Assembly (NCBI GenBank): GCA_009823505.1
Contig: VZQC01005766.1
Location: 631,583-695,582, forward strand
Direction of reading: 5' to 3'
Source: Rhizomys pruinosus
Taxonomy: Eukaryota > Chordata > Mammalia > Rodentia > Spalacidae
DNA: 64,000 nt
The position numbers and the translations under genes are program-made. How positions within the stretch are numbered: position 1 is the stretch's first letter; every line of letters starts with the position of its first letter. The notes beneath the pieces are model-generated. The model was not told where the DNA came from, searched no databases, and worked only from the letters and a program-made list of their open reading frames with translations. Of the stretch, positions 35,000 through 44,577 are shown piece after piece.

Positions 35000-36390
35000 T
35001 TGCCATCTTTACCATATTTTAAATGGCAGTCCCATTTCTAATGGTAGCCTCTGTGGCATGGAGACCAGATGGTGTTGGGGAGGGAGTCAGGAGGTTCTTT
35101 AGAAGAGGCTGACACCCTAGGGCATTCACCTTTCCTCTCCTGCACTTGAAATATCTCTCATTTGATGTAACAACTGCCTAGAAGGCTTGGGCTAGGGAAG
35201 TGGCCTCATGAGCCTAAATCTTGAGCAGTGACAATCCAATGGTCATAGTGTTACTACTTTAAGCTTAGGCAGGCTTGTTTGCACTCAGAGATCATGCCAA
35301 CCCATACAATGCTCTTTTTTTTTTTTTGTCTTTTTTTTTTTTCGAGACAGTGTCTCCCTGTAGCCCCAGCTGTCCTGGAACTCACTCTGTAGACCAGGCT
35401 GGCCTTGAACTCACAAAGATCCGCCTGCCTCTGCCTCCCAAGTGCTACCATACAATGCTCTTAAGGATCATTTCCCTACCTGTAGAATCAGAGATTTTAC
35501 ATTCTAGACTGCCTTTAGATCTTAAGATAAATTCATATAAGGGCTCCTCATGGTTTTGGCCTCAAAATAAAAGGGATGATCCCTCCTGGGGTCCAGTGTG
35601 TGTGTGTGTGTCGGGGGGGATTTGATATGGGATCAAAAAGCTTGCAGTCAACAGAGGCAGACCTGAACTAGTCTGGGGTCAAAACAGTCTGCTGGGCCCC
35701 TATGGTAAAGTTGCCTTGGGCAAAGAGTTCAAGTTCATCATATCCCCAGGGTACATTGTGTTGAGCTTGGTTCCTTCAAAACTGCTGGAGGCTTTCATCT
35801 TGGTAGAGAACTTAAACATTGGAGAAACAGGGGAACTGGAAGGGAGGATCGGCAAATGTTGCTCCACTTCTGGAGTGTCTTAAGGGTGGTATGAAAGCTT
35901 TGGAGGGTGGACTTTGTCCAGGGTGTCTCAATGCCATCTTCCCTTACAGCCTGTCTTAGTTCCTTTAAGTCACCTGCATGGTAGGTGCCTCGATGCAATC
36001 TTCCCTTATAGTCTGCCTGAGTTCCTTTAAGTCACTTACCTGGTAGGGATACCAGAACAACATTGACAGGAAATGCCTGGCAATTAAGGTTTTGACAGTC
36101 CCGGATCTGGCAAAGTTGTTCTGTGGCAGAGATGGGGGATGACGAGAGGGAAGGCTCTATGTCTGGCTTCTCATAAAGAAGCAGTGGAGGATAGAGGAAG
36201 GAATTAGCCTTCGGAAAAGATGGATATGTTTTTATGTTTTCTATAGCCTGTTCCAACACAGCTGGGTTTGAGACTGTGTGGTTCGTAGACCAGTGTTTAT
36301 CAAACTCCTCAGAGGACTCTTGGTTCTTGGGGCAGTTTTTATTAGAGTCTGCAGGGGATGGGATCTGTTGTTTCTTTATTTGATCCAAGT
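35000..36390 (-). pseudogene. ERV gag remnant (capsid and nucleocapsid)
   Basis: The open pieces 36032-36388 and 35795-35998 carry 'DLKELRQAVREDGIETPW', typical of class II capsid N-terminal regions. Near 35060-35020, 'CHRGYH.KWDC' looks like a decayed second zinc knuckle of nucleocapsid. Gag is the structural polyprotein. A B1 (35317-35447) interrupts the region. Confidence 0.7.
35317..35447 (-). mobile_element. B1 SINE with 15-bp TSD
   Basis: T run, 'cgagacagtgtctccctgtagcccc' to 'cctgcctctgcctcccaagtgcta'; the 5' end of B1 is truncated. Perfect TSD 'ccatacaatgctctt' at 35302-35316 and 35448-35462. It dates the ERV as older than this B1. Confidence 0.95.
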
Positions 36391-37131
36391 TGGTGGGAAA
36401 GACCTAAACCCTAATAGCCTTGATGATCCACAGGAACTGGAGGGGGGTTAGTTTTCTAGCATTTCCCTTCAATGACAGGCCAGGTGGGTGACCTGGGTCC
36501 AGGAGTCTGGATCACAGAGATCCTCAGACATCCACAGGACTACTGCAAGGACCTCACCCCCAAACGAGGTGACTTCCCATTGGGAGAATTTAATCTCTCA
36601 GTTTTTAAGAAATGTCCTTAGCCTGACCTATGTGTCCCTCTGATGTGTGTGGATATTTCCTATGATAGAAAAGAAACACTTATGCTCCATGGGAATGTTC
36701 CCCAAAGGGAAAATCAGTGGGCAATTTCTCCTGGCACATGTGGCATGAGAGTTGCCCCAAATTTAAGAATACAGAGGCTGAACTAACCACTCTTACTGGC
36801 CATTGAGTCACCGTTTTTGTTTGAAAGGAGAGAGAAGTCTAGATAGAAGGTCTTTGCTGACACCCAATCAGGAGCTCAGGGGTCCAGCAGAGGGCAAATT
36901 TGCCTTCACCTAACATTGAAGAGTAGCCTGGGTCAGAGAGTGTCAATTGCTCCCTTGCCTTAATGGATCCCTAGTGAAGGCATGAACTGAAATTAAGAGA
37001 TTAGGAAAAGCCTGTCACTCTTCATGTGTGGGAGGACTAAGGGCACAGCCACCAGATGTCCCCAGTCTGCCCAGGAAAGGGGAAAGTTCACCTTCTTTCT
37101 TTGAGTCTTCTGAAGGTTCAGTCTCCTCAAG

Positions 37132-37150
37132 TCCCATGTAATGGGCACCA
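37132..37150 (-). promoter_or_regulatory. Retroviral primer-binding site
   Basis: Reverse complement 'tggtgcccattacatggga' sits two bases after the LTR end '...ccctaca'. It resembles the site complementary to tRNA-Lys (tggcgcccaacgtgggg class) with several substitutions. Lysine primers are usual for class II ERVs. Confidence 0.6.
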
Positions 37151-37152
37151 GT

Positions 37153-37499
37153 TGTAGGGCCCTTCATGTTTCCATGGGCTGATCACTGGTCTTTTGGTGT
37201 GAGATAAGCAGGGGCAGGCAAGGGGAGGGTAGGAATTCGGAATGGCAATGTTCTTTTTTGTGCTATCTGGCAGAGGCACCATTTGGTTCCTGAAACCAAG
37301 GTGTGCTCTTAGAAGGGGCCGATTGAGAAATATGACAGACTATATCGAAACTCCCCAAGAGGTAGGGGCTACAGGGTACTGACCATCAATCAGGCAAGTG
37401 GAGGCAGGTTCTGATCCCCAGTTTTCACAGGTTGTCAGGGCAAAAGTTTGCTCTGTTATTGCTCAGCCAATATGGAATATTGGGTCCCATAGCTCCCAT
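37153..37499 (-). repeat. 5' LTR of the ERV
   Basis: Bounded on its inner side by the PBS; the outer end is taken at 'cccatagctccca' where minisatellite wording begins. It shares about 80 bases with 31359-31440. No clean TATA box was identified. Confidence 0.6.
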
Positions 37500-37784
37500 T
37501 CCAGGCCTGCCCAGCTCCACTCTGCTCTTGTTTCAGGATTAACCACAAAATACTGGTAATTCCATGTCTTGCCCTACTTCAGTTCCAGTTCCACACCCAG
37601 CAGTCTCCTCCCTCCCAGCCAGGAAGCCCAACTCCTATTCAAGCTTTGCCCACATAGGTCCCTTTATACCCTATCCCATAATGGTCCTGCTCCAGCCCCT
37701 CCCTGCTCCTGTTCTGAGTCTACCTACAAAGCGCTACATCTCAGAACCTTCCCTGCTCCTGATCTAGCCCCATTCAAAATGCGC
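37500..37784 (+). repeat. C-rich hierarchical minisatellite, middle block
   Basis: Resumes with 'ttccaggcctgcccagctccac' and ends at 'gatctagccccattcaaaatg', which is the phrase that continues after the solo LTR. Confidence 0.85.
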
Positions 37785-38250
37785 TTCAGCAATTACTGGA
37801 ACCTGCCCAATTCGGGGTGGGGGGAGGTCAATTGCTCAAGGTTTATTGGCAACTGACCTTTTTGGGGACAAGGTCAGTTGCTCTAGGCCTCAAGAACAGC
37901 TAATAAAATTTAAACTTGTTTAAGATAACTGTTGGTATGGGGGGACAGGTGGACTGACTCAACTTTTCCTCATTCCAGTCGCAGGATTTTGTCTAAACAC
38001 AACCTTTCGTATGCAGGGGCAAGTGGGCTGACCTAACCATGAGCTGTAACTCTGCTATTATCCAATAAGGCAAGAAGTTACCCAAGCCCTACTAAAATTC
38101 CCCTAGACCCTGTATAAAAGGCCTGTGAACCAAGTAATCAGGGTCGGAGCTTTTTCCCTCCCACCCCAGCATGCTGGTTTAATTTTCTCTGAAATAAAGT
38201 CTTGTTTTTCCATCCTATACTGTGTCTGGTGTGGATTCTCAGACCCTAAC
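37785..38250 (+). mobile_element. Solo LTR inserted in the minisatellite
   Basis: A promoter-like 'tataaaag' (38113-38120) is followed about 75 bases later by 'aataaa' (38193-38198) and a T-rich end 'gtgtctggtgtggattctcagaccctaaca', the usual U3-R-U5 layout. Array sequence 'agcccca/gttcaaaatg' lies on both sides. No internal retroviral sequence adjoins. It is unrelated in sequence to the LTRs at 37153 and 58976. The class (I or II) is not settled; the left boundary is good to about 20 bases. Confidence 0.75.
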
Positions 38251-40649
38251 AGCCCCGCTCAAAATGTCCCTCACCTTACCTTCCCCCACTCTGCTCCTGG
38301 ACTGCCCACAAAATATGCATCTTTCCCTGCCCCACCTGGCTCTGGTTCTGTGCCTGCCCACGAAATGAGGTCACTCCCTGCCCCACCTTCTTCTTGTTCC
38401 AGTTCTGCCCTCAACAGTCTCACTCCCAGCCCCACCCAACTTGTGTTCAAGCTCTGCCCACAATGTTCTCCTCACTACCTCTCCCACAATGGTCCTGCTT
38501 CAACCTCACCCTGCTCCTGTTCAGGGTTTTCCCCCAAAATGGTTCATTACGCTCAGTCCACAGAGTTTATGTTCTATGTTTAGCCACAAAAAGCTTGCTC
38601 AGGGACTGCATACAAAATGCTCATCTCTCCCCTACCATGCTTGCCCAGAAAATGGACATCACTCCCCGCCCTGCTCAGCAGGTCTTATTACAGCTCCACT
38701 CACATTTGTCTTTTCCTTCTCAGCCCTGACCCACTCCTGTTCAAGCTCTGCCCACAACAGAAGCCTCACTCCCAGTCCGGTAATGTTTTTCTTCCAGCCC
38801 TGCCACTCCTGGCTCCACCCTTCTCTTTTTCCAGCACTGCCCATAAAATGCAAGTCACTCCCAATCTTCACTGCTGTTGTTCCAGACCTGGCCACAACAG
38901 GCACTTCACTTCCAGCCTCACAATACTCCACTTCAAGGCCTGCCCACAAAAGGCTCATTATACCCTGTCGACCCAGTTCTTATTCTAGCCCTACCCACAA
39001 AGTGATTGTTCCTGATATAACCACACTCAGAATGGACCTTATCTCTCCCTGGGCAGCCCTGCCCCTCTTCCATGCCTTCCCACAAAATTTGAGTCACTCC
39101 CAACCACACCCTGCCCATAAAATGCTTTTCACTCCCCACCCGACCCTCGTCCATCTCCACCCACAAATTTCTCCTCAATACCAGCACTGCCCTACTCCTA
39201 TTCAAGCTCCGCCAACAGTGGTCTCTTCACTCATACTCCCAGAACACTTTTGTTGCAGCCCCGCTCACAGTGCTTTACTCCCCACCCGCCCTGCTCCTGT
39301 TCTGGGTCTGCCCATGAAATGCATGTCACTCCCATCCTGCCCTGCTCCTGGTCCTGTCCTGCCTACAAAAGGTGTGTCCTCCAAACCCCATCCTGCTCCT
39401 GTTCCCGGCCTGCCTACAAAAAGTCTCATTATACATAGTTCACCCAGTTCCTATTCTAGCTCCGCTCACAAACGCTTGCTCTATGACCCCTCTCTGCTCC
39501 TGATCTAGACAGCCTCATCTCTCCCTGCTACACCCTTCTCCCCTTCAGGGCTTGCCCACAAAATGGTGTCACTCCCTGCCCCACCCTGGATATGTTCCAG
39601 CTCCGCCTACAAGGGTCTCCTCACTCCCTGTAACACAATGCTCCTGCTACAGTCCCACCCACAATACTTCATTCTCTGTCCCACCTTGCTACTGTTCAGG
39701 GTCTACCAACAATATATGCATCATTCCCATTCTATCCTGCTTCTGTTCCAGGACTGACCACAAAATGTGACTCATTCCCAGCCCCATCCTGCTCCTTTTC
39801 TAGGCAGGCCCACAAAATCAGCGTCACTCCCAGCCCAGCCCAGCTCAAAAAAGGGTCATTACACCTAGTCCCTTGAGTTCCTATTCTAGCCCCACCCACA
39901 AAATGTTTGCTGTCTGACCTTGCCCTGCTCCTGATCTAGCCCCCCTCAAAATCCCCTCATCCTTACCTGAATCACCTGGCTCCAGTTTGGGCCTCCCAGG
40001 CAAAATGAGGTCATTCCCTGCTCCACCCTGCTCCTGTTCTAGTTCTTCCCACAACAGCCTCCTCACTCCCATCCCTGCTCAACTCCTGTGCGAGCTTTGC
40101 CCACAGTGGTCTCCTCAGCCCCTTTCCCACAATGGTACTGCTGCAGCCCCGCCCTGCTCCTGTTTAGGGTTTGCCCCCAAAGGGTTCTTTACACTCAGTC
40201 CACACAGTTTATGTTCTATGATTGCCCACAAAATGCTTGCTCTCTGAACGCCCAGCTTGTGATCTAGTCCAGCTCACAATGCCTCTTGTCTCTCTCTGCT
40301 CCGCCCTGTTCCTGTTCCAGGACTTCCCACAAAAAGCACGTCACTCCTGGCCCTCCTCTGTTCCTGTTCCAGTTCTGTCCAAAACACTCTCCTCACTGCC
40401 AGACCCACCCCAATGCTTCACTCCCTTCTGCACCTAGTTCCTGTTCCCTAACTGCCCACAAAGTGTGTGTCACTACCAAGCTGCCCTGCTCCTTTTCCAG
40501 GCCCGCTCACAAAATGCATTTCATTCACTGCTCTGCCCTGCTCCTGTTCCACATCTGCCCCCAAAGGGTCATTACTCTTAGTCTACCCAGTTTATGTTCT
40601 AGCCCCTCCCACAAAGTGTTTGGTCTCCAGCCTGCCCTGCTCCTGATCT
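38251..40649 (+). repeat. C-rich hierarchical minisatellite, main block
   Basis: Subunits of about 50-55 bases recur, grouped in a larger period of about 330-490 bases marked by the landmark 'gatctag..c...tcaaaatg.cctcatctctccc' (near 38250, 39016, 39501, 39932, 40261 and 40646). A second landmark, 'tcattacac.cagtcca.c.agtt.atgttcta', recurs at 38550, 38960, 39428, 39858, 40190 and 40570. Low G and few A-T stop contexts create a 355-codon frame (38441-39508) and others; these are not genes. Confidence 0.9.
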
Positions 40650-40676
40650 AGCCTGACTGAATATCCCAGTCAGGCT
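40650..40676. repeat. Perfect 10-bp inverted repeat at array end
   Basis: 'agcctgactg' (40650-40659) and 'cagtcaggct' (40667-40676) flank a 7-base loop. It marks the point where the minisatellite stops. Confidence 0.85.
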
Positions 40677-40913
40677 AACAACAATAAGATTTGGATTACA
40701 TATGATTTTTATGTATATGAAGAATTTATGGGGTAGATGGGTTGAAAGCTTCACCCCTAGCTGAAGGGCCAAATGATAGATATTTGGGAATGGAGAGCCT
40801 GTTTTCTTTATCAAGATGAAGTGTGTTAATTGGAACACACTCACAGACAAGAGTATTTGGGAAACACAGATTACATTAAATATGTCATTAAAAAAGCCAA
40901 ACAAACACATCTC

Positions 40914-41095
40914 TCTGGAAACCCACATCTTCAGGGACATTGAGGCCCCAGCCAGCAGCCCCTCATATTCCACCACAGACCCAGTAATAGCTGGCCAATC
41001 TTGCTGGAAACCCAAACTTTTAGGAACACTGAAGCCTCACTCAACTTGCCAGTGTGAAGGCCAAATCCCCCTCTTCTCCCCAGCCAACCTAGTGG
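40914..41095 (+). promoter_or_regulatory. L1 5'UTR with ~88-bp tandem modules
   Basis: 'ctggaaacccacatcttcagggacattgaggccccag' (40915) recurs as 'ctggaaacccaaacttttaggaacactgaagcctcac' (41003). It lies directly before ORF1. The sequence differs from the modules of the other L1s. Confidence 0.55.
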
Positions 41096-41144
41096 AATAG
41101 GCCTACATAGCAACAAAGAAATTCTTGAATTGCACATCGGATTA

Positions 41145-41895
41145 CAAGTAATGAATCAAATGCACATGCTAAAAGCACAAAGAAAAATTAACAGCATGGA
41201 AAATGCAAATAAGAAATCCCTACCAAACTCTATCAATCATATAGAAGACTCCAGCAATGAGATCTCTCTGGAGGTAACCCTGGACACAGATTTTAAAAGA
41301 ACAATCATAGATATACTGAAAGAAATCAAGGCCCTAAAGGGAGAGAGTGACCAACTCTGGAAGGAAATGGAAATACTTAAGGAATCTCATGCAGAAATGA
41401 AAAAGGAAATCAAACACTTATCCAGTCAACAGAAAAGGGCAGGAGAAAGTCACAGTATCAGAATTGTCAAAGAAGAAAATAGATTATCAACCCTAGGAGA
41501 TAATATGTAAGCACTGAAGAGCTCAAGGAAAGATATGGAAAATTTTAAAAGATACAAGAGTGGAATAACCAGAAAATGTGGGACACCATAAGGAGACCAA
41601 ACCTCCATATCATAGATATTTAGGAAGGAGAAGAATCTCAGGATAATGGTATGGACCAGATCTCCAAGAGGATTATAGAAGAAAATTACCCCAATTTGAA
41701 AAAAAAGACACATCCATGCAAATACAAGAAGCACATAGAACACCAAATAGACAAAATAAGAAAAGAAACTTCCTGCACCATATCATAGTCAAAATGCTAG
41801 ATGCTCAAAACAATGATAGACTATTGAAAGCCACAAGAGAAAAACAGCATGTTACATATAAAAGAAAACCCATTAGAACTACAGCTGACTCTTAA
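41145..41895 (+). pseudogene. L1 ORF1 remnant (copy 3), C-terminus deleted
   Basis: The frame 41130-41510 covers the N-terminus and coiled coil: 'MENANKKSLPNSINHIEDS' near 41199, then 'GESDQLWKEMEILKESHAE', holding a single 11-residue unit where copies 2 and 4 have four and five. The DNA then follows the RNA-binding region as far as 'tgttacatataaaagaaaacccattagaactacagctgact', where the deletion starts. A stop at 41508-41510 and later frameshifts break it. Confidence 0.75.
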
Positions 41896-41896
41896 G

Positions 41897-42240
41897 AAAC
41901 TGAAAATGAGACTACTGCCTGATCCAGTCATACCACTCCTGGGTATATACCAAAAGACTCATTCTATCACAGAGATACATGCACATCAATGTTTACTGCA
42001 GCTCTCTTCACAATAGCAAAGAGCTGGAAGCAACCAAGTGTCCCTCAATTGACGAGTTTGTAGAGAAAATTTGGAACATCTGCACATTTGCATTGAATGG
42101 AATTCAATGCAAAGGCAAAGAAACATGACATCATGAACTTTGCAGGTAAATGGATGGAACTACAAGCTATTATGCTAAGTGAAGTAATGCAGTCCCAGAA
42201 AAATCAACCAAATATGGTATCCCTCATTTGTGGATGCAAA
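41897..42240 (+). pseudogene. L1 ORF2 C-terminal tail joined to ORF1
   Basis: DNA coding the C-terminal end of ORF2 is recognisable ('ctgatccagtcataccactcctgggtatatacc', 'ttcacaatagcaaagagctggaagcaa', 'atcatgaactttgcaggtaaatggatggaact'). It is homologous to 63312-63660 read on the - strand. A partial second version of the tail follows at 42392-42540. Confidence 0.8.
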
Positions 42241-42540
42241 CACTAATTCTCTCTTCAGAAGACAAACTGAATAATTCCTGTTTATTTCTTTGGTTCTTAG
42301 TAAATATAATATCTGATATTACTCATCAACTTACTGTGTAATGTAGAAAAGTAAAGTAACATTGTTTGTTTACCTGCAAAAAAGAAAGAGAATATCCTGA
42401 AATTTAGAGACAAATGGATGGAACTAGAAACTGTTACACTAAGTAAAGTAAGAGACTCTCAGTAAAAAAAGGACATATGGTATTCCTCATCTGTGAATCA
42501 TAGTACCAAATGCTTATATGTAAGTAACATGAGTAATTTA

Positions 42541-43555
42541 TTAGTCAAAATAATACCACATTGACTGATATTACTTTAGATGTAACATGAAGTTTATGTA
42601 TTTATTTTTCTAAGTTCTGAGATTTGTAAGAAAAATCTCTACCTTTAAAAAGTACACTAAAACATACATGAACTTGATATGTAATTTAGAAATGTAAAGT
42701 TATATTTCTTTTTACCTGCATGCAAATTGTGTGTTTTTTGGGTAATTATTTCTAAATCTCTAATGCTTCCTACATAAACCGGCCAGTTATTTGTGGATCC
42801 AAAATTGGGGTTCAGCTATCTTTATTGCTTAAGTAATTCAAATCCATTTCAGCATGCTTAACTTAAAATCTAATTTTTTCTTAACTCACATGTACCCTAC
42901 ATATCTTTTGAATAAAAATATGTGGAAAATTATAATTAACTGGTTGATTTCATTTTAATTTTAATTTTTCTAAATGTGTTTCACCTTAAAGATTTTTCTC
43001 ACAGAATTCCTGATTACACGTGGTTTGTGCTCTGGAGCAACCAGGCTGCCCACTGTGCTCATACAAGCCACAGAACTGAGCACATGGTGTCTTAACAACA
43101 ATTTACCTAAATCATCCCTTTTTAAAATGTGGCTTAAAGTGACACAGTCTTTTAATTTCACCATTTTGGAGACAAAACAGATGGATTTCTAGGGGAGTTT
43201 ATAGGCCCTGGAATTCTAACAAAAGACACTTGTTCCCATAAATTTTAAAAGACCTATTATTAAAGCCTCTTTATCAACATGAATTAATATTTTGGTTCAA
43301 TTTCAATGAATTAAAAAAACACTTCTGTACTTCTTTAAGCCCATCTTCGAAATGTGTGTACATGTGAGTGAATGCAAGTTTGTGCTTTTAATTCATTATA
43401 ATCCTACAGGATAATAATCTAATTAGGAGCCAACTCTAAACAGATAGATCAAACACTTAAAGACTGTTTGTTTTATACCTCTTAGTGTTCACAATTTTTA
43501 ATTGAGTTTATAGTATGTATAAAATACAGTTTAATGATAAATTGTGGTTTACCAA
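42541..43555. other. Unassigned AT-rich sequence
   Basis: No repeat family or gene recognised. Opposed 72- and 64-codon frames near 43000 have no motifs. Confidence 0.45.
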
Positions 43556-43815
43556 CTGTTGGTAGCTGATATTAATAGTTATAATTATTGTTATTGATTA
43601 TGGTTACTAATAATAATTGATAATTCAGTCTACTAATAAATTGTCAATTGTTGTTGCTTATTATTATTGACAGTTATTCATAATATAATAATTATAATTA
43701 ATGATAGATTGCAACTAATAATGGTTATTAATAATTATTGATAATTGATAATAAGAATTATAATTATTATTATTGTTTTGGTTGTTATTATTGTTGACAA
43801 TTATTATTCTTCCAA
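43556..43815. repeat. AT-only, TTA/TAA-rich low-complexity tract
   Basis: Dominated by 'taataattgataat' and 'ttattattgttg' permutations with many short inverted repeats. It looks like a decayed trinucleotide array. Confidence 0.8.
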
Positions 43816-44577
43816 CATCCTTAATAATAAGACAAGATAAATCAGTACAAGACTATAAACAACAGTGACCTATCTACATTTGGGCACCCTCCTTAACCTT
43901 TGGATCTGTAAATAGGACAGGGACAGTTAGACTTAGCATAGTGACAGCCTAGGGATAGTTAACTAGTAGGGACATTATAGGAAAAGAATAGCAGTAGATT
44001 TTAGGGATAGTTCATGGAAGCGAAGTGGTTGGGAATGGGTCTGAGAGGTGGCATATGAATCTAATCTGTTTGTGTTTTACTAGAACATTTATTCTAATTA
44101 TGTAAAAATAACCATATGACAAATTATAAAAATTTTGTGTGTTTCTCATTGAGCATGAAAAAATAATGTGACTTTTCTCTCTTGCAGGTCAACCTAACAA
44201 AACTTTTGTTATTATGTATGTGTGTATTTATGTGTATGTGCACGTGCACGTGTGTATGGATGTGTGTACTTGTGTTCTAAGTACATTTTAATGTTAACTG
44301 CTATAAAACCAGTAAACAACAACAACAAAAACCTGCCTCTGAGGTGGAACTTGGCCCTTCCATCTCAAGACACAGATTTATTTTAAACTGCCAACACGTA
44401 ATTCAATTTCAACAAGGTTATAGGTTTATTAAAAGTCATAAAAATTTATGGAACATGTTAATGGAGCTACACTGCCATCTACTTATTACACCCTTTCAAT
44501 GTTTGCAACAAAGGTACAAACAGGTTTTCATAGCATTTTAGTGTTACTAAATTTTTGGGTCTTTGGGAATATTGGTA
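43816..44577. other. Unassigned sequence with a TG-rich tract
   Basis: A degenerate (TG)n/(CACG) patch at 44213-44277. The rest is unassigned. Confidence 0.45.

Larger units (their letters stand above)
31359..37499 (-). mobile_element. Decayed class II (betaretrovirus-like) endogenous retrovirus
   Basis: Read on the - strand: 5' LTR (37153-37499), primer-binding site (37132-37150), gag (about 36390-35000), protease (34880-34640), RT (34510-33480), RNase H (33440-32960), integrase (32930-31990), then a remnant of the 3' LTR (31359-31460). I see no env. The order, the Lys-type PBS and the capsid, protease and RT wording all point to class II. Stops and frameshifts are frequent throughout, so it is an old inactive copy. 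It carries an antisense-to-ERV B1 at 35317. Confidence 0.85.
40810..42540 (+). mobile_element. L1 LINE with large internal deletion, copy 3
   Basis: 5'UTR modules (40910-41100), ORF1 coiled coil and RNA-binding region (to about 41895), then a direct jump to the last ~330 bases of ORF2 (from about 41897) and 3'UTR. Almost all of ORF2 (about 4 kb, judged by copies 2 and 4) and the ORF1 C-terminus are missing with no foreign sequence at the join. Confidence 0.85.

Noticed and set aside
38441..39508. 355-codon open frame on + (and the 121-152 codon frames nearby)
   Set aside because: It lies wholly in the C-rich minisatellite. The low A and T content of the repeat makes stops rare, other frames are also long, and no domain is recognisable.
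30763..40649. CRISPR-like array of short repeats
   Set aside because: Subunits are contiguous and diverged with no constant-length unique spacers, and the genome is a mammal's.
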